DNA of 64,000 nucleotides from Chitinispirillales bacterium ANBcel5 (lineage in GTDB: Bacteria; Fibrobacterota; Chitinivibrionia; Chitinivibrionales; Chitinispirillaceae), in NCBI GenBank assembly GCA_029688955.1, contig JARUKZ010000001.1, positions 1 through 64,000 on the forward strand, given 5' to 3'. Within the stretch, counting starts at the first letter, position 1, and every line of letters begins with the position of its first letter. The notes beneath the pieces were generated by a model. The model was not told the origin of the DNA, did not search any database, and saw only the letters and a program-made list of their open reading frames with translations. Of this stretch, positions 24,895 to 33,280 are shown piece after piece. The position numbers and the translations under genes are program-made.

Positions 24895-25719
24895 ATGAAA
24901 AAGAGAATGTTTGCATTTGATCTGGATGGTACACTCCTGAATGACTCAAAACAGATAAGCAGGGCTACAATTGCTGCTCTTGAAGAGATGGTGGAAAAAG
25001 GAGTGATTATAGCATTGGCTTCAGGCCGTATCGCAAGTAGCATGAAACAGTTTCTTCCTCAGCTCAGTATGGACGTTGCCCTTTTAACCCTTAATGGTGC
25101 AGCCGTTTTTCTTGATGCCCGAAACGGTCATAAATGTATCTATAACATTACATTGGATCACAAATACACAGAAGAACTAATATGTCACTGGAAGGGAAAA
25201 CCATTCGCACTCAATTTCTACACCCCTGACCATCTGTACACTGTTACTACAGAGCTAACTCGATCGTGGATAGAACTGTATCAGCAGCAGACTAATTCAA
25301 AGTATCAGTTTATTGATGATTTTGATTTTTTGGCAGGCACAGATCCCTCGAAAATAATTTTTGTGGGAGATGAATCCGAAATCTCCAGACAGGAACAGCT
25401 TTTTAGAGAAGAGTGGGGAGGGAGCAATATTTATATCTGCAGAACTTGGCATCACTATCTTGAATTTTTAAATCCCAAAGCAAATAAGCTTTTGGGGATA
25501 GAAGCATTGGCAGGAGCCTATGGCGTGGATCTATCTGATGTTGTAGCGTTTGGTGACGCAGAGAACGATATCCCTATGCTTTCGGGGGCAGGCTTGGGTA
25601 TAGCAATGAAAAACAGCAGTGAAAAGGTAAAATCCAGCGCAAAACGGGAAACCGAGTATACCAATGATGATGATGGTGTGGCACGGGAGTGGGACAGACT
25701 GAAGAAGGAACTCTTTTGA
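24895..25719 (+). CDS. Cof-type HAD-IIB family phosphatase
   Basis: A 274-residue cytosolic sugar-phosphate or nucleotide phosphatase. Motif I is FAFDLDGTLLND (nucleophile Asp9), motif II lies in LALASGRIAS, the C2B cap spans residues ~85-190, motif III is the Lys of LNPKANKLLGIEAL, and motif IV is VVAFGDAENDIPML. The length is usual for the Cof/YidA group. ATG 24895 has GGGAG 5 nt upstream. It converges with the MBL-fold gene, 2 bp apart at the stops. The physiological substrate cannot be told from sequence. Confidence 0.92.
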   Translation: MKKRMFAFDLDGTLLNDSKQISRATIAALEEMVEKGVIIALASGRIASSMKQFLPQLSMDVALLTLNGAAVFLDARNGHKCIYNITLDHKYTEELICHWKGKPFALNFYTPDHLYTVTTELTRSWIELYQQQTNSKYQFIDDFDFLAGTDPSKIIFVGDESEISRQEQLFREEWGGSNIYICRTWHHYLEFLNPKANKLLGIEALAGAYGVDLSDVVAFGDAENDIPMLSGAGLGIAMKNSSEKVKSSAKRETEYTNDDDGVAREWDRLKKELF

Positions 25720-25721
25720 GG

Positions 25722-26615
25722 TTAGACCAGCTGGTCAACAAATGAAGTTTGTTGTATATCCTCGGGTTTATCCAAATGGTAAAATACAGTTCTTTGGTGC
25801 CTTTGAGCGTAGAAAATATCAAGATTAATGCCCTGCTCCTTTAAAAATCTTTTTACCTCTCCAAGGGCCAAATCGGGGGTATTATGGTCTTCACTGAGAT
25901 GACAAAGGATTACCGTTTCAATTTCGCTGCTTGAGGATTTGGCTATTCTTTCTATGGTCTGGGCAGATTGTAAATTGGAGAGGTGTCCGCGAGCCCCTGT
26001 AACTCTCTTTTTGTGATTCCAGGTTCTGTTGGGATTATCCCATAAGAGAGCCGGGTCATGATTCGCTTCAAGACACAAGACTTTTACATTACTAAGGTGT
26101 TCTGTGAGATCTTCTGGCGCATAACCAAGATCCGTAGCATAACCCACAATCAGATCTGAGCAGCCGTTGGAGGGATAAAATTTAAATCCAAACGTAAGCC
26201 CTCTGGCATCATGAGGAATCTCAAAAGCTTCAAACATAATCTCACCAATGGCAAACTTTTCGTCAAAACTGTTCACCTCTACCCTTTTTGAAGGCTTTCC
26301 ACCAAAGATCTGTTGAAAGGGTTCAGTATTGTTTTGATGTATCCATAATGGAACCGAAAAGGTTCTGCAGAAACTTAAGGTGGCCCTGTTCAGGTGATCA
26401 CCATGGAGGTGAGTATTGATTATAGCAGTAATAGAGCAGGGGTCTACATCGATTTCGTTCAGAATTTCAACCAGCTTTTTTCGGCTCATACCACCGGCAT
26501 CAATAAGAAGTCGAGTGTCTTTGTGTTCTACAAAGGTACAGTTCCCGCTGGAGCCACTTCTGAGAATCGAAAATTTCACTGCTGGTTTCCTTGCCCCGAG
26601 AACTTCTGAACTCAC
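25722..26615 (-). CDS. MBL-fold metallohydrolase (WalJ/YycJ-like)
   Basis: A 297-residue two-metal hydrolase. The metal motif is INTHLHGDHL (His69, His71, Asp73, His74); later ligands are IPHDARG, GYATDLGY and ILCHLSEDHNT. The N-terminal FSILRSGSSGNCTFVEHKDT is the hallmark start of the YycJ/WalJ group, and RGHLSNLQSAQTI matches its middle. Homologues are implicated in cell-wall/DNA-related processes and may be nucleases. GTG 26615 is the likely start, with a weak ribosome-binding site. It is not in an operon with its neighbours in an obvious way: 89 bp separate it from the upstream GH130 gene's end. Confidence 0.88.
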   Translation of the reverse strand: MSSEVLGARKPAVKFSILRSGSSGNCTFVEHKDTRLLIDAGGMSRKKLVEILNEIDVDPCSITAIINTHLHGDHLNRATLSFCRTFSVPLWIHQNNTEPFQQIFGGKPSKRVEVNSFDEKFAIGEIMFEAFEIPHDARGLTFGFKFYPSNGCSDLIVGYATDLGYAPEDLTEHLSNVKVLCLEANHDPALLWDNPNRTWNHKKRVTGARGHLSNLQSAQTIERIAKSSSSEIETVILCHLSEDHNTPDLALGEVKRFLKEQGINLDIFYAQRHQRTVFYHLDKPEDIQQTSFVDQLV

Positions 26616-26704
26616 AGGTAGGTTCTCTTAAAAAATAGTGGTGCGATAACAAAATACAGAGATAAATATAGTATATCTGCACCACCTGATACCGGGCAAA
26701 CCTA

Positions 26705-28165
26705 TTAGGATAGCTTTAGTCTCTCCAGAAGAGAAGTAAAATCCACAGTTGCCACTCCGGTGGCATAGTCACTCATGGCATAGGGCACAATTAACTTGTT
26801 TTGGTGAATAAGCGCCCCACAGGTATACACCACATTTGGAACATAGCCCTCTCTTTCATTTTCATTTGGCTCAAGCAATGGCTCAGAAAGCCGCCCCAGT
26901 ACCTGGCGTGGGTTATCAAGATCAAGAAGAATGGCGCCAATGCAGTACTTTCTCATAGGGCCAACACCATGAGTTAGCACCAACCATCCTTCACTTGTTT
27001 CTATCGGTGGCCCACAATTACCTACCTGAACAAATTCCCAGGGAAATGTTGGTTTAAGAAGTGGTATCATTTCATGCCAGAAGTGGATATTATTTGAATA
27101 CATGATATAAAGATTCTCGTTGTCCTGTCTTGAGAGCATGGCGTATTTGCCATTTATCTTCCGGGGAAACAGAGCCATACCTTTGTTTTGAGCAGCCTTA
27201 CCATTAAGGGTGAATATTTTAAACTTCAGAAAATCTTCCGTAGCCATAAGCTGAGGCAGTATTTTGTTCCCATCATAGGCGGTATAGGTTGCGTAGTAAA
27301 CATTTGACCCATCATCATCAGTAAAAAGTACAAACCGTGCATCTTCGATGCCGTTTTGCTCGCTGGGACCGGTGGGGAAAATAATTCTCTGTGAAATCTC
27401 CTGTTCGCTTGAAAACCGAATTTCGTAGTTTGACCTGGCAAGCCAAATAAGACCATCCCTTGTGTCATCCTTTGTTTGAGAGGAGGGCTGACCTGGTTCA
27501 AAGCTGTTTTCAAGAGTCGTTGTTAGTTCCTGGAGAGTAAAGGTATTGTTCAGTTTGTCTATAATTTTGCTGGAAAAATCGTTGTAGAGTCCCATTTCCA
27601 TAAGTTTTTGAGAAAAAGTGTCTTTATCATAACTGGAATTGGAGATAGGCTGAGGTTGTGCCACAAAGGGCTCAGTTTTGGTAAAAGAAATATTGCAGTT
27701 TTTGTCGATTATACCCGATCTAAAAGAGATTGAAGAGATATGGCCCTCTCCGGTTGCCCGTAAGCTCATAATAAATCGTAAAGATCCGTTGGGGAGTTTG
27801 GTTTGATCCGGATGGGCAACGATGGATGGGTTAAAAAGTGCTGCGCATTCAAGAGAATATTCGCTGGTGAAAAGTGAACCTATAAGAAGTTGGCGCTCTC
27901 TGGAGGGCTCAAGGTCACTAATCATGTAGTCTTTTACCATTGAATAATGGTGTTCGAAAATGCTCTCTATGTCGATGTGGCGGTTGGCAAACTCTGAAAG
28001 TACACTCTCTAACTGCCTTTTAACAGTTTCTTTTGGTAATGCCATAACCCTGGAAATGATTTTCATCAATCGGGTTTCACCTCGGGGAATAAAGGGTCGG
28101 ATCAGAACCCTTGATGGATCCGGAACAAGGCGTATATCGGTGCGTGCAATCTCCAGTGCTCTCAT
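26705..28165 (-). CDS. Glycoside hydrolase family 130 phosphorylase-like protein
   Basis: A 486-residue five-bladed beta-propeller enzyme. GH130 members phosphorolyse beta-mannosides, releasing mannose 1-phosphate. Core signature pieces are NGIEDARFVLFTDDDGSNVY then YATYTAYDG, MALFPRKINGKYAMLSRQDN, GNCGPPIETSEGWLVLTHGV and a long C-terminal YVPNVVYTCGALIHQNKLIV. The catalytic Asp normally lies in an EDPR motif; here it reads EDAR. The first ~200 residues are an extension beyond the usual start of the domain. GGAG precedes ATG 28165, only 14 bp after the GT4 fusion gene, so the two make an operon. The natural linkage is unknown. Confidence 0.87.
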   Translation of the reverse strand: MRALEIARTDIRLVPDPSRVLIRPFIPRGETRLMKIISRVMALPKETVKRQLESVLSEFANRHIDIESIFEHHYSMVKDYMISDLEPSRERQLLIGSLFTSEYSLECAALFNPSIVAHPDQTKLPNGSLRFIMSLRATGEGHISSISFRSGIIDKNCNISFTKTEPFVAQPQPISNSSYDKDTFSQKLMEMGLYNDFSSKIIDKLNNTFTLQELTTTLENSFEPGQPSSQTKDDTRDGLIWLARSNYEIRFSSEQEISQRIIFPTGPSEQNGIEDARFVLFTDDDGSNVYYATYTAYDGNKILPQLMATEDFLKFKIFTLNGKAAQNKGMALFPRKINGKYAMLSRQDNENLYIMYSNNIHFWHEMIPLLKPTFPWEFVQVGNCGPPIETSEGWLVLTHGVGPMRKYCIGAILLDLDNPRQVLGRLSEPLLEPNENEREGYVPNVVYTCGALIHQNKLIVPYAMSDYATGVATVDFTSLLERLKLS

Positions 28166-28179
28166 GCCTCTCCTTTGCT

Positions 28180-30447
28180 TCAGGTATTAATTGGTTCTCT
28201 AAACGTTACGATTGTATTTTCCATCTCCTGCATTTCCACTAAAGACAGGTAAAATGAGAGGCTTGCTTCGGCGCCCTCATTTTGATTGACTCTATCAACA
28301 TGAAGGGCATCTTTACACCCGCCCGTTTTAGGGTCATAGAGTGAAAGTCCGACCTCATTTCTTCCAAGAAACCATTCGAAAACTTTGCGTGCTTCGATAA
28401 ACCAGGCAGTTTCCTGTGTTGTCCTACATGCTTCAAGGCAGCCTGATATCAAATCATGGACAACGCTTGGTCTCTGATCAAAAAGCCCCTTTTCAAGCTG
28501 CAGTGCTGATTCAGGATGGTAGTAGTTTTTGTTGGATGACTGATATTCCACTAACCATTTAAGAGATTCGAGGCCAGCATTTAACATATCTGAATTACTT
28601 AGCCATCTGCCGCTTAATATAAGCGCATGGGATAATCTTGCAGTGTATTCACAAGAGTTAGAATCAAACCAAACCCGTTCATTTGTTTTGGCTTTAGAAA
28701 AAAGGTTAAAAAGCTTTCCGGCCAGAAGTTCTCTGCCGTGGTTTACAAGGCGGTCTCCATCAAAGCGCCTGAAGTATTCATGAATGCCAATTATTGTATA
28801 TGCCCACGACAGTGGTGAGGAAAAGTTATAGGCCACAGGAAGAGCTTTCTCAAACAGTTGGCCAGCCAGGTTTTGAACGCCTTCGTGCCGGGACCTTCCA
28901 ATACAGGTTCCAAGTGCCCATAAAGTCTTGGCATGGCACTCCTGGGAACCGCATTGATCTTCCCATACACGGTTATAGCCAAGCATGTTTCTAAACCGGC
29001 CATTTTTGGAATTAAACGAATAGTTTAGAAAAGCAAGATAGGTAGATGTAAGATCGGATATTCGGGCAGAGGGTGCTTCACCAGCTTCCAAAAGAAGATG
29101 CATCAAAATAAGTGCCTTTGCATTATCATCTGTGCTGTATCCCTTTGAATAATCAGGGACGGTATGTATAGCGTGTCTGAGGATCCCTGTGCTATCGGAC
29201 ATTCGAAAGAGGTGGTCAAGTTTTATTTTAGGTAAATCTTTCGGTTTTTGTTCAAGTACTCGGTTAGTCACCCTAAAGGGACTTTTGGCCTTTCGGTGCC
29301 GGGCCTCCTCAAACGTTTTTTTATATAAGTAAGCAACGTTGCTCCAAACCATCTCGCGGCTGAGAAGGTATGCATTTTTTCTCATCGCGTGACGTTCAGT
29401 TTCTTTTTCGATAAGGTCTTTTATTGCCCGGGCAATAGATTGAGGGCTTTTAAAGGGTACCAAAACACCCCTGTCGTGAGAAAGCAGTTCTTTTGCATGC
29501 CAGTAGGGGGTAGAGATTACAGCTTTACCGGCACCAAAAGAGTAGGATAGGGCACCAGAGGTAATTTGTGCTTCTTTGAGATAGGGGGTGATGTATATAT
29601 CTGCAGCACCAATAAACTCCTTTAATTCCTCTGTACTGACAAATCTGTTGTAGAAAATCACATGATTCTCTATGCCCAGATCCTCAGCAAGGTATTGAAG
29701 TGTAAGTCTGTATGCCTCCCCCTCTTTTCTAAGAAGGCTTGGGTGGGTGGCACCAAGAATGATATACACTACATTTGGAAACTTTGAAACAATTTCTGGC
29801 AGTGCATGCAACACATTCTCTATACCCTTATCAGGAGAAAGAAGGCCAAAGGTAAGCAAAACCAGCTTTCCCTCCACTCCAAAATGGTCTTTATAGAAGT
29901 TTGGATCAACGAATGGTACATCGATAATGCCGTGAGGGATGAGGGAGATCTTGTCACTGTCGACGTTATAGGTTTCGTTTAGTAGCTCTAATGCTTTGTG
30001 GGTCATTACAACAAGTCGGTCAGAGTAGTTTATTAGCTGGGTCATTACCCGCTGCTGTTGATCATTGGGATCTTTTAAAATGGTGTGCAGGGTGGTAACT
30101 ATGGGCATTTTTAACTGGCGCAAAAGAGTCAGTATGTATCCTCCAGCGCTTCCCCCGAAAATTCCAAATTCATGCTGAAGGCACGCTACATCGATATTGT
30201 TGAGGTTGAGGAAATCAGCAGCTCGTTCATAGGAACCAAGGTCTTTTTCCTTTATCTCAAAGCGAACCCGTTCTGGGTAATCATAGCCATTTTCAATATC
30301 GGTTACCGGAACTGAGAAACATTGTACATCTGGAAACTGGGCAGATACCGATTCGCATATGCTTGTAGTAAAAGTGGCGATACCACACTGGCGAGGCAGA
30401 TAGTTACCGATAAATGCTATTTTACGGATTCCTGATTGTGTGTGCAT
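28180..30447 (-). CDS. GT4 glycosyltransferase fused to an (alpha/alpha)6-type domain
   Basis: A ~755-residue cytosolic protein. Residues 1-~390 are a GT-B fold GT4 transferase: FIGNYLPRQCGIATFTTSIC at the N-terminus, HEFGIFGGSAGGY, LLTFGLLSPDKGIENVLHAL, and ITPYLKEAQITSGALSYSFG, the nucleotide-sugar region. Residues ~420-755 are helical and resemble six-hairpin glycosidase-like domains (GYSTDDNAKALILMHLLLEA, WEDQCGSQECHAKTLWALG). Such fusions are repeatedly encoded next to GH130 enzymes. ATG 30447 was chosen over an upstream TTG at 30492; AAAGG lies 12 nt before it. Together the pair could build and recycle a mannose-containing oligosaccharide. Confidence 0.85.
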   Translation of the reverse strand: MHTQSGIRKIAFIGNYLPRQCGIATFTTSICESVSAQFPDVQCFSVPVTDIENGYDYPERVRFEIKEKDLGSYERAADFLNLNNIDVACLQHEFGIFGGSAGGYILTLLRQLKMPIVTTLHTILKDPNDQQQRVMTQLINYSDRLVVMTHKALELLNETYNVDSDKISLIPHGIIDVPFVDPNFYKDHFGVEGKLVLLTFGLLSPDKGIENVLHALPEIVSKFPNVVYIILGATHPSLLRKEGEAYRLTLQYLAEDLGIENHVIFYNRFVSTEELKEFIGAADIYITPYLKEAQITSGALSYSFGAGKAVISTPYWHAKELLSHDRGVLVPFKSPQSIARAIKDLIEKETERHAMRKNAYLLSREMVWSNVAYLYKKTFEEARHRKAKSPFRVTNRVLEQKPKDLPKIKLDHLFRMSDSTGILRHAIHTVPDYSKGYSTDDNAKALILMHLLLEAGEAPSARISDLTSTYLAFLNYSFNSKNGRFRNMLGYNRVWEDQCGSQECHAKTLWALGTCIGRSRHEGVQNLAGQLFEKALPVAYNFSSPLSWAYTIIGIHEYFRRFDGDRLVNHGRELLAGKLFNLFSKAKTNERVWFDSNSCEYTARLSHALILSGRWLSNSDMLNAGLESLKWLVEYQSSNKNYYHPESALQLEKGLFDQRPSVVHDLISGCLEACRTTQETAWFIEARKVFEWFLGRNEVGLSLYDPKTGGCKDALHVDRVNQNEGAEASLSFYLSLVEMQEMENTIVTFREPINT

Positions 30448-30742
30448 GGTGAAAATGAGCCTTTCAAGATAATGGTGTGATTGAACTGGCAATAAGCCAG
30501 GTATTAATGATCACGGTAAGATCATGTAATCTTCTTTTTAGTTTTGTTACCTGAAGCAAAAATAATGCCCTATTGTTGTGCTGGTTTTGAGAAAGTGCTG
30601 AGGGATGTATTGGGATTTAACTATTTTGAAATAGAGTAGAACATTTTTTAAAAAAAAGGCATGGGAAAAATCAAAGCAATAAAATATCTTCCTTCAAAAA
30701 CCGAATGAAATGGTACATTTTCACAGAAAAAGGATTGAAGCT

Positions 30743-31075
30743 ATGAGTTATTCATTTGACCATGACAGATTCGTATCAAAGAATCGCTCTCTGGCATCGG
30801 CAGAGGAGATTAAGAAAAAAGATGAATTTATGGAAAAAAAGGGATACACCCAACTGAAACGTGATTCTGAAGGCTCCTGTTTTAACTGCAAGATGAAATC
30901 CACCTGTACTGAGTTCAAGGCAAAAAGAAGTGGACGTGCCTCGGGGGTGGTTTCATTTGGAGGTGATCAGAAATTTATTTGCAAGCGTTATATACCGGCT
31001 TCAAATGAACCTAAGACCATGAATAATAAACAAATAAAATCATTGTTGAAAAATGCAAAAAAAGGTTATAAGTAA
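30743..31075 (+). CDS. Small four-cysteine protein, uncharacterised
   Basis: A 110-residue protein I do not recognise by name. The centre holds CFNCKMKSTCTEF and, ~30 residues on, FICKRYIP, giving a CxxC-x5-C...C set that could hold zinc or an Fe-S cluster. GRASGVVSFGGDQK between them is glycine-rich. It is otherwise basic and lysine-rich at both ends. ATG 30743 has AAAGGA 8 nt upstream; the longer frame from 30710 does not. It stands alone on the plus strand, converging with the glycosyltransferase operon (5 bp between stops). Probably cytosolic. Confidence 0.75.
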   Translation: MSYSFDHDRFVSKNRSLASAEEIKKKDEFMEKKGYTQLKRDSEGSCFNCKMKSTCTEFKAKRSGRASGVVSFGGDQKFICKRYIPASNEPKTMNNKQIKSLLKNAKKGYK

Positions 31076-31080
31076 AACGT

Positions 31081-32250
31081 TCACCTTAAAACCGGCCACC
31101 TTTTCTTTTCAGTGGTAATTGCAGTTGCCAGTATGGGTACCTGAATTTCACGGTTAAATAAGCCACGGCTTCTGATATATCCAGAATTGCCCATTCTGAC
31201 TGCACTTTTGGGGTTTTGTAAAAAGTGCTCCATTGCCTTGCTAAAAGCGTCTGTATCACACTTTTTTACAAGCAATCCGGTGATCTTATGTTCCACGATC
31301 TCTTTGGTACCGCTGCAACTGAAAGCAACAACCGGAAGAGCGCACCCCTGAGCTTCAGCTACTGAGCGTCCAAATGGCTCTTCAATTGCGGCACTGCAAA
31401 AACAGTGATGCTTCTGCAAAATCGAAAAGGGGGAGCTTTGGTGTTCCAAAATAGTAACACTGTCCTCAATTCCATACCTTTTTACCTGATCAAACAGCTG
31501 CTGGCGATATGAGCTGTTCCAGTAGTATGTCCCACCCGCAATGGTGAGTTTAGGGTCCAAGGTGGTACTTCTGCATTTAAGTTTATAGAACGCATCAATG
31601 AGCAGATGGCACCCTTTCCAGGGGACAACTCTTCCCAGATAAATAAATCCAAAAGGTTTTGGCTTTTTAGGTACTTGCCCCGCTATAAAAACACCATTAT
31701 AGATTACCTTTGCTTTGTTTTTAACAGAATCTGGCAGAGCATTTTTTACCGAAGAAGAGATGGCAATGATTTCTGAATTTGTGTTTCTCAGAAAAATGGA
31801 ATAAAGAAAATGGCTTACAGTTCCTTTTCTAAAGATCTCTCTTATATGGAATATTGATTTACCTTTATAACCAAGCACCTGAAGTAGAAAAAGTAAACAA
31901 TGAGATTTGGCTATATTTGCGTGAATGCAGTCTGGTTTGATTTTAAAAATCAGTAGTTGTGTCTTAATTAAAAGAGAGATAAAAGATAATAGTGAGGGGA
32001 AATTTAATATGAGTGAAAGCAGGAGATTATCACGCTTAATTGCCTTAAGAGAAAAAAGAGTCGGTGCTACATGGCAAATAGCGCCCGCTTCTTTTGCTTT
32101 TTCTGTTAAGTAACCCTTTTCAGTGGTTATTAAATGCACCAAATGCTCTTTAGATGTTTCGCAAAGGATATCTGCCAATGAATATTCTGCACCACCGGGA
32201 AATTTGGACCAGTGACTTAAAAAAAGAATAGTTTTATTCTTCCCAAACAT
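31081..32250 (-). CDS. GT4-family glycosyltransferase
   Basis: A 389-residue GT-B transferase. N-terminal ILFLSHWSKFPGGAEYSLAD is the acceptor-side glycine loop; the C-terminal domain has FGFIYLGRVVPWKGCHLLID, KLTIAGG and EEPFGRSVAEAQGCALPVVA (the E-x7-E nucleotide-sugar motif), then GTKEIVEH. AGGAG precedes ATG 32250. It overlaps the upstream transferase gene by 17 bp and is the last gene of the minus-strand surface polysaccharide operon that begins with the response regulator at 37792. Sugar specificity is not readable. Confidence 0.9.
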   Translation of the reverse strand: MFGKNKTILFLSHWSKFPGGAEYSLADILCETSKEHLVHLITTEKGYLTEKAKEAGAICHVAPTLFSLKAIKRDNLLLSLILNFPSLLSFISLLIKTQLLIFKIKPDCIHANIAKSHCLLFLLQVLGYKGKSIFHIREIFRKGTVSHFLYSIFLRNTNSEIIAISSSVKNALPDSVKNKAKVIYNGVFIAGQVPKKPKPFGFIYLGRVVPWKGCHLLIDAFYKLKCRSTTLDPKLTIAGGTYYWNSSYRQQLFDQVKRYGIEDSVTILEHQSSPFSILQKHHCFCSAAIEEPFGRSVAEAQGCALPVVAFSCSGTKEIVEHKITGLLVKKCDTDAFSKAMEHFLQNPKSAVRMGNSGYIRSRGLFNREIQVPILATAITTEKKRWPVLR

Positions 32251-33280
32251 AGTATCTCCTGAGATGTTTTTCAGCTGAATTGATATAATGGTTTCTTATG
32301 GCGGGATTATTTCCCAGGACTTCTATTGCATCGACAAGTGAGCAGATGTTTTTGGGGTCAAACAGTCTGGCGCAATTGTCATAATCTACAACTTCAGGTA
32401 TTCCTCCTGAGGAGCTGGCTATTATTGCCGTTTTGTAGGCCATAGCTTCAAGCAGCACAATACCAAAACCCTCTGTGCCACTTGTACTCTCTCTTGAAGA
32501 CAGAATAAATATATCTGCCAGAAGGTATTCTTTCTGGAGTTCTTTATCTGAAAGGTTGGTTTTTAGTTCTACGGTTTGAACCAGTTTAGGATGGGCTATT
32601 TTTTTTTGAAGTTTTTCTTTTTCCGGGCCGTTTCCGGCGATGGTTAACTTAAAATTTTGATTCAGGTCTACCCTTTTGAATGCATCTAAAAGCAAATCGT
32701 GTCCTTTATGTTCAACCAATCTACCAACACTTAAAAAGTGTAACATTTCACTACTTTTTTTGGTAACTACGTTTTTTGGTATAACTATCTTTGGTGGCTT
32801 AAAGGTTACCTGTTTTTGGATACCAAACTGTTTAAGCAAAGAAAATGAATAGTGTCCAAGAGTGTAAACTGTACCTGCCTTTTTTAGTATCAAAAGAAAA
32901 AGCAGAGTGCGGATATATTTTCCTTTCAAAGAAACAAGTTCTGTACCGAAGGTATAAACGTTGTAATCAAGTCTCAGAAAAAAAGGAAGGAGTGCCGAGT
33001 AGATGTTGCCACATTCGATAGTTATATTTTTTTTACCGAAAAGGATAAGTTTTAATACAGGGAAAAAAAAGCTCAACAGGGCTGTCTTTTTAAACAGAGT
33101 AATGGCAGGATTATTAAAATTTCTTACAGTACAGGGAAAGCCTGTCAAAAACTTTGAACGTACAGAAGTCGCTGTAAAGACCAGGTCATTAGAGGTGTAA
33201 GAATGGCGAACTATATCTGCCAGATAACGTTGAATGCCACCATATTCTGGTTCAAAATCAAGAGTTAACAGAAGTTTCAA
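32234..33280 (-). CDS. GT4-family glycosyltransferase
   Basis: A 348-residue GT-B transferase. The opening LLLTLDFEPEYGGIQRYLAD is the glycine-rich acceptor loop; FLSVGRLVEHKGHDLLLDAF, LTIAGNGPEKEKL, LSSRESTSGTEGFGIVLLEA (E-x7-E) and SSGGIPEVVDY are the donor-domain landmarks. A TTG start at 33280 follows a perfect AGGAGGT at 6-nt spacing. It overlaps the polymerase gene upstream by 23 bp and the next transferase by 17 bp, so translation is coupled. It likely adds one sugar to a lipid-linked repeat unit. Confidence 0.9.
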   Translation of the reverse strand: MKLLLTLDFEPEYGGIQRYLADIVRHSYTSNDLVFTATSVRSKFLTGFPCTVRNFNNPAITLFKKTALLSFFFPVLKLILFGKKNITIECGNIYSALLPFFLRLDYNVYTFGTELVSLKGKYIRTLLFLLILKKAGTVYTLGHYSFSLLKQFGIQKQVTFKPPKIVIPKNVVTKKSSEMLHFLSVGRLVEHKGHDLLLDAFKRVDLNQNFKLTIAGNGPEKEKLQKKIAHPKLVQTVELKTNLSDKELQKEYLLADIFILSSRESTSGTEGFGIVLLEAMAYKTAIIASSSGGIPEVVDYDNCARLFDPKNICSLVDAIEVLGNNPAIRNHYINSAEKHLRRYYVWEE

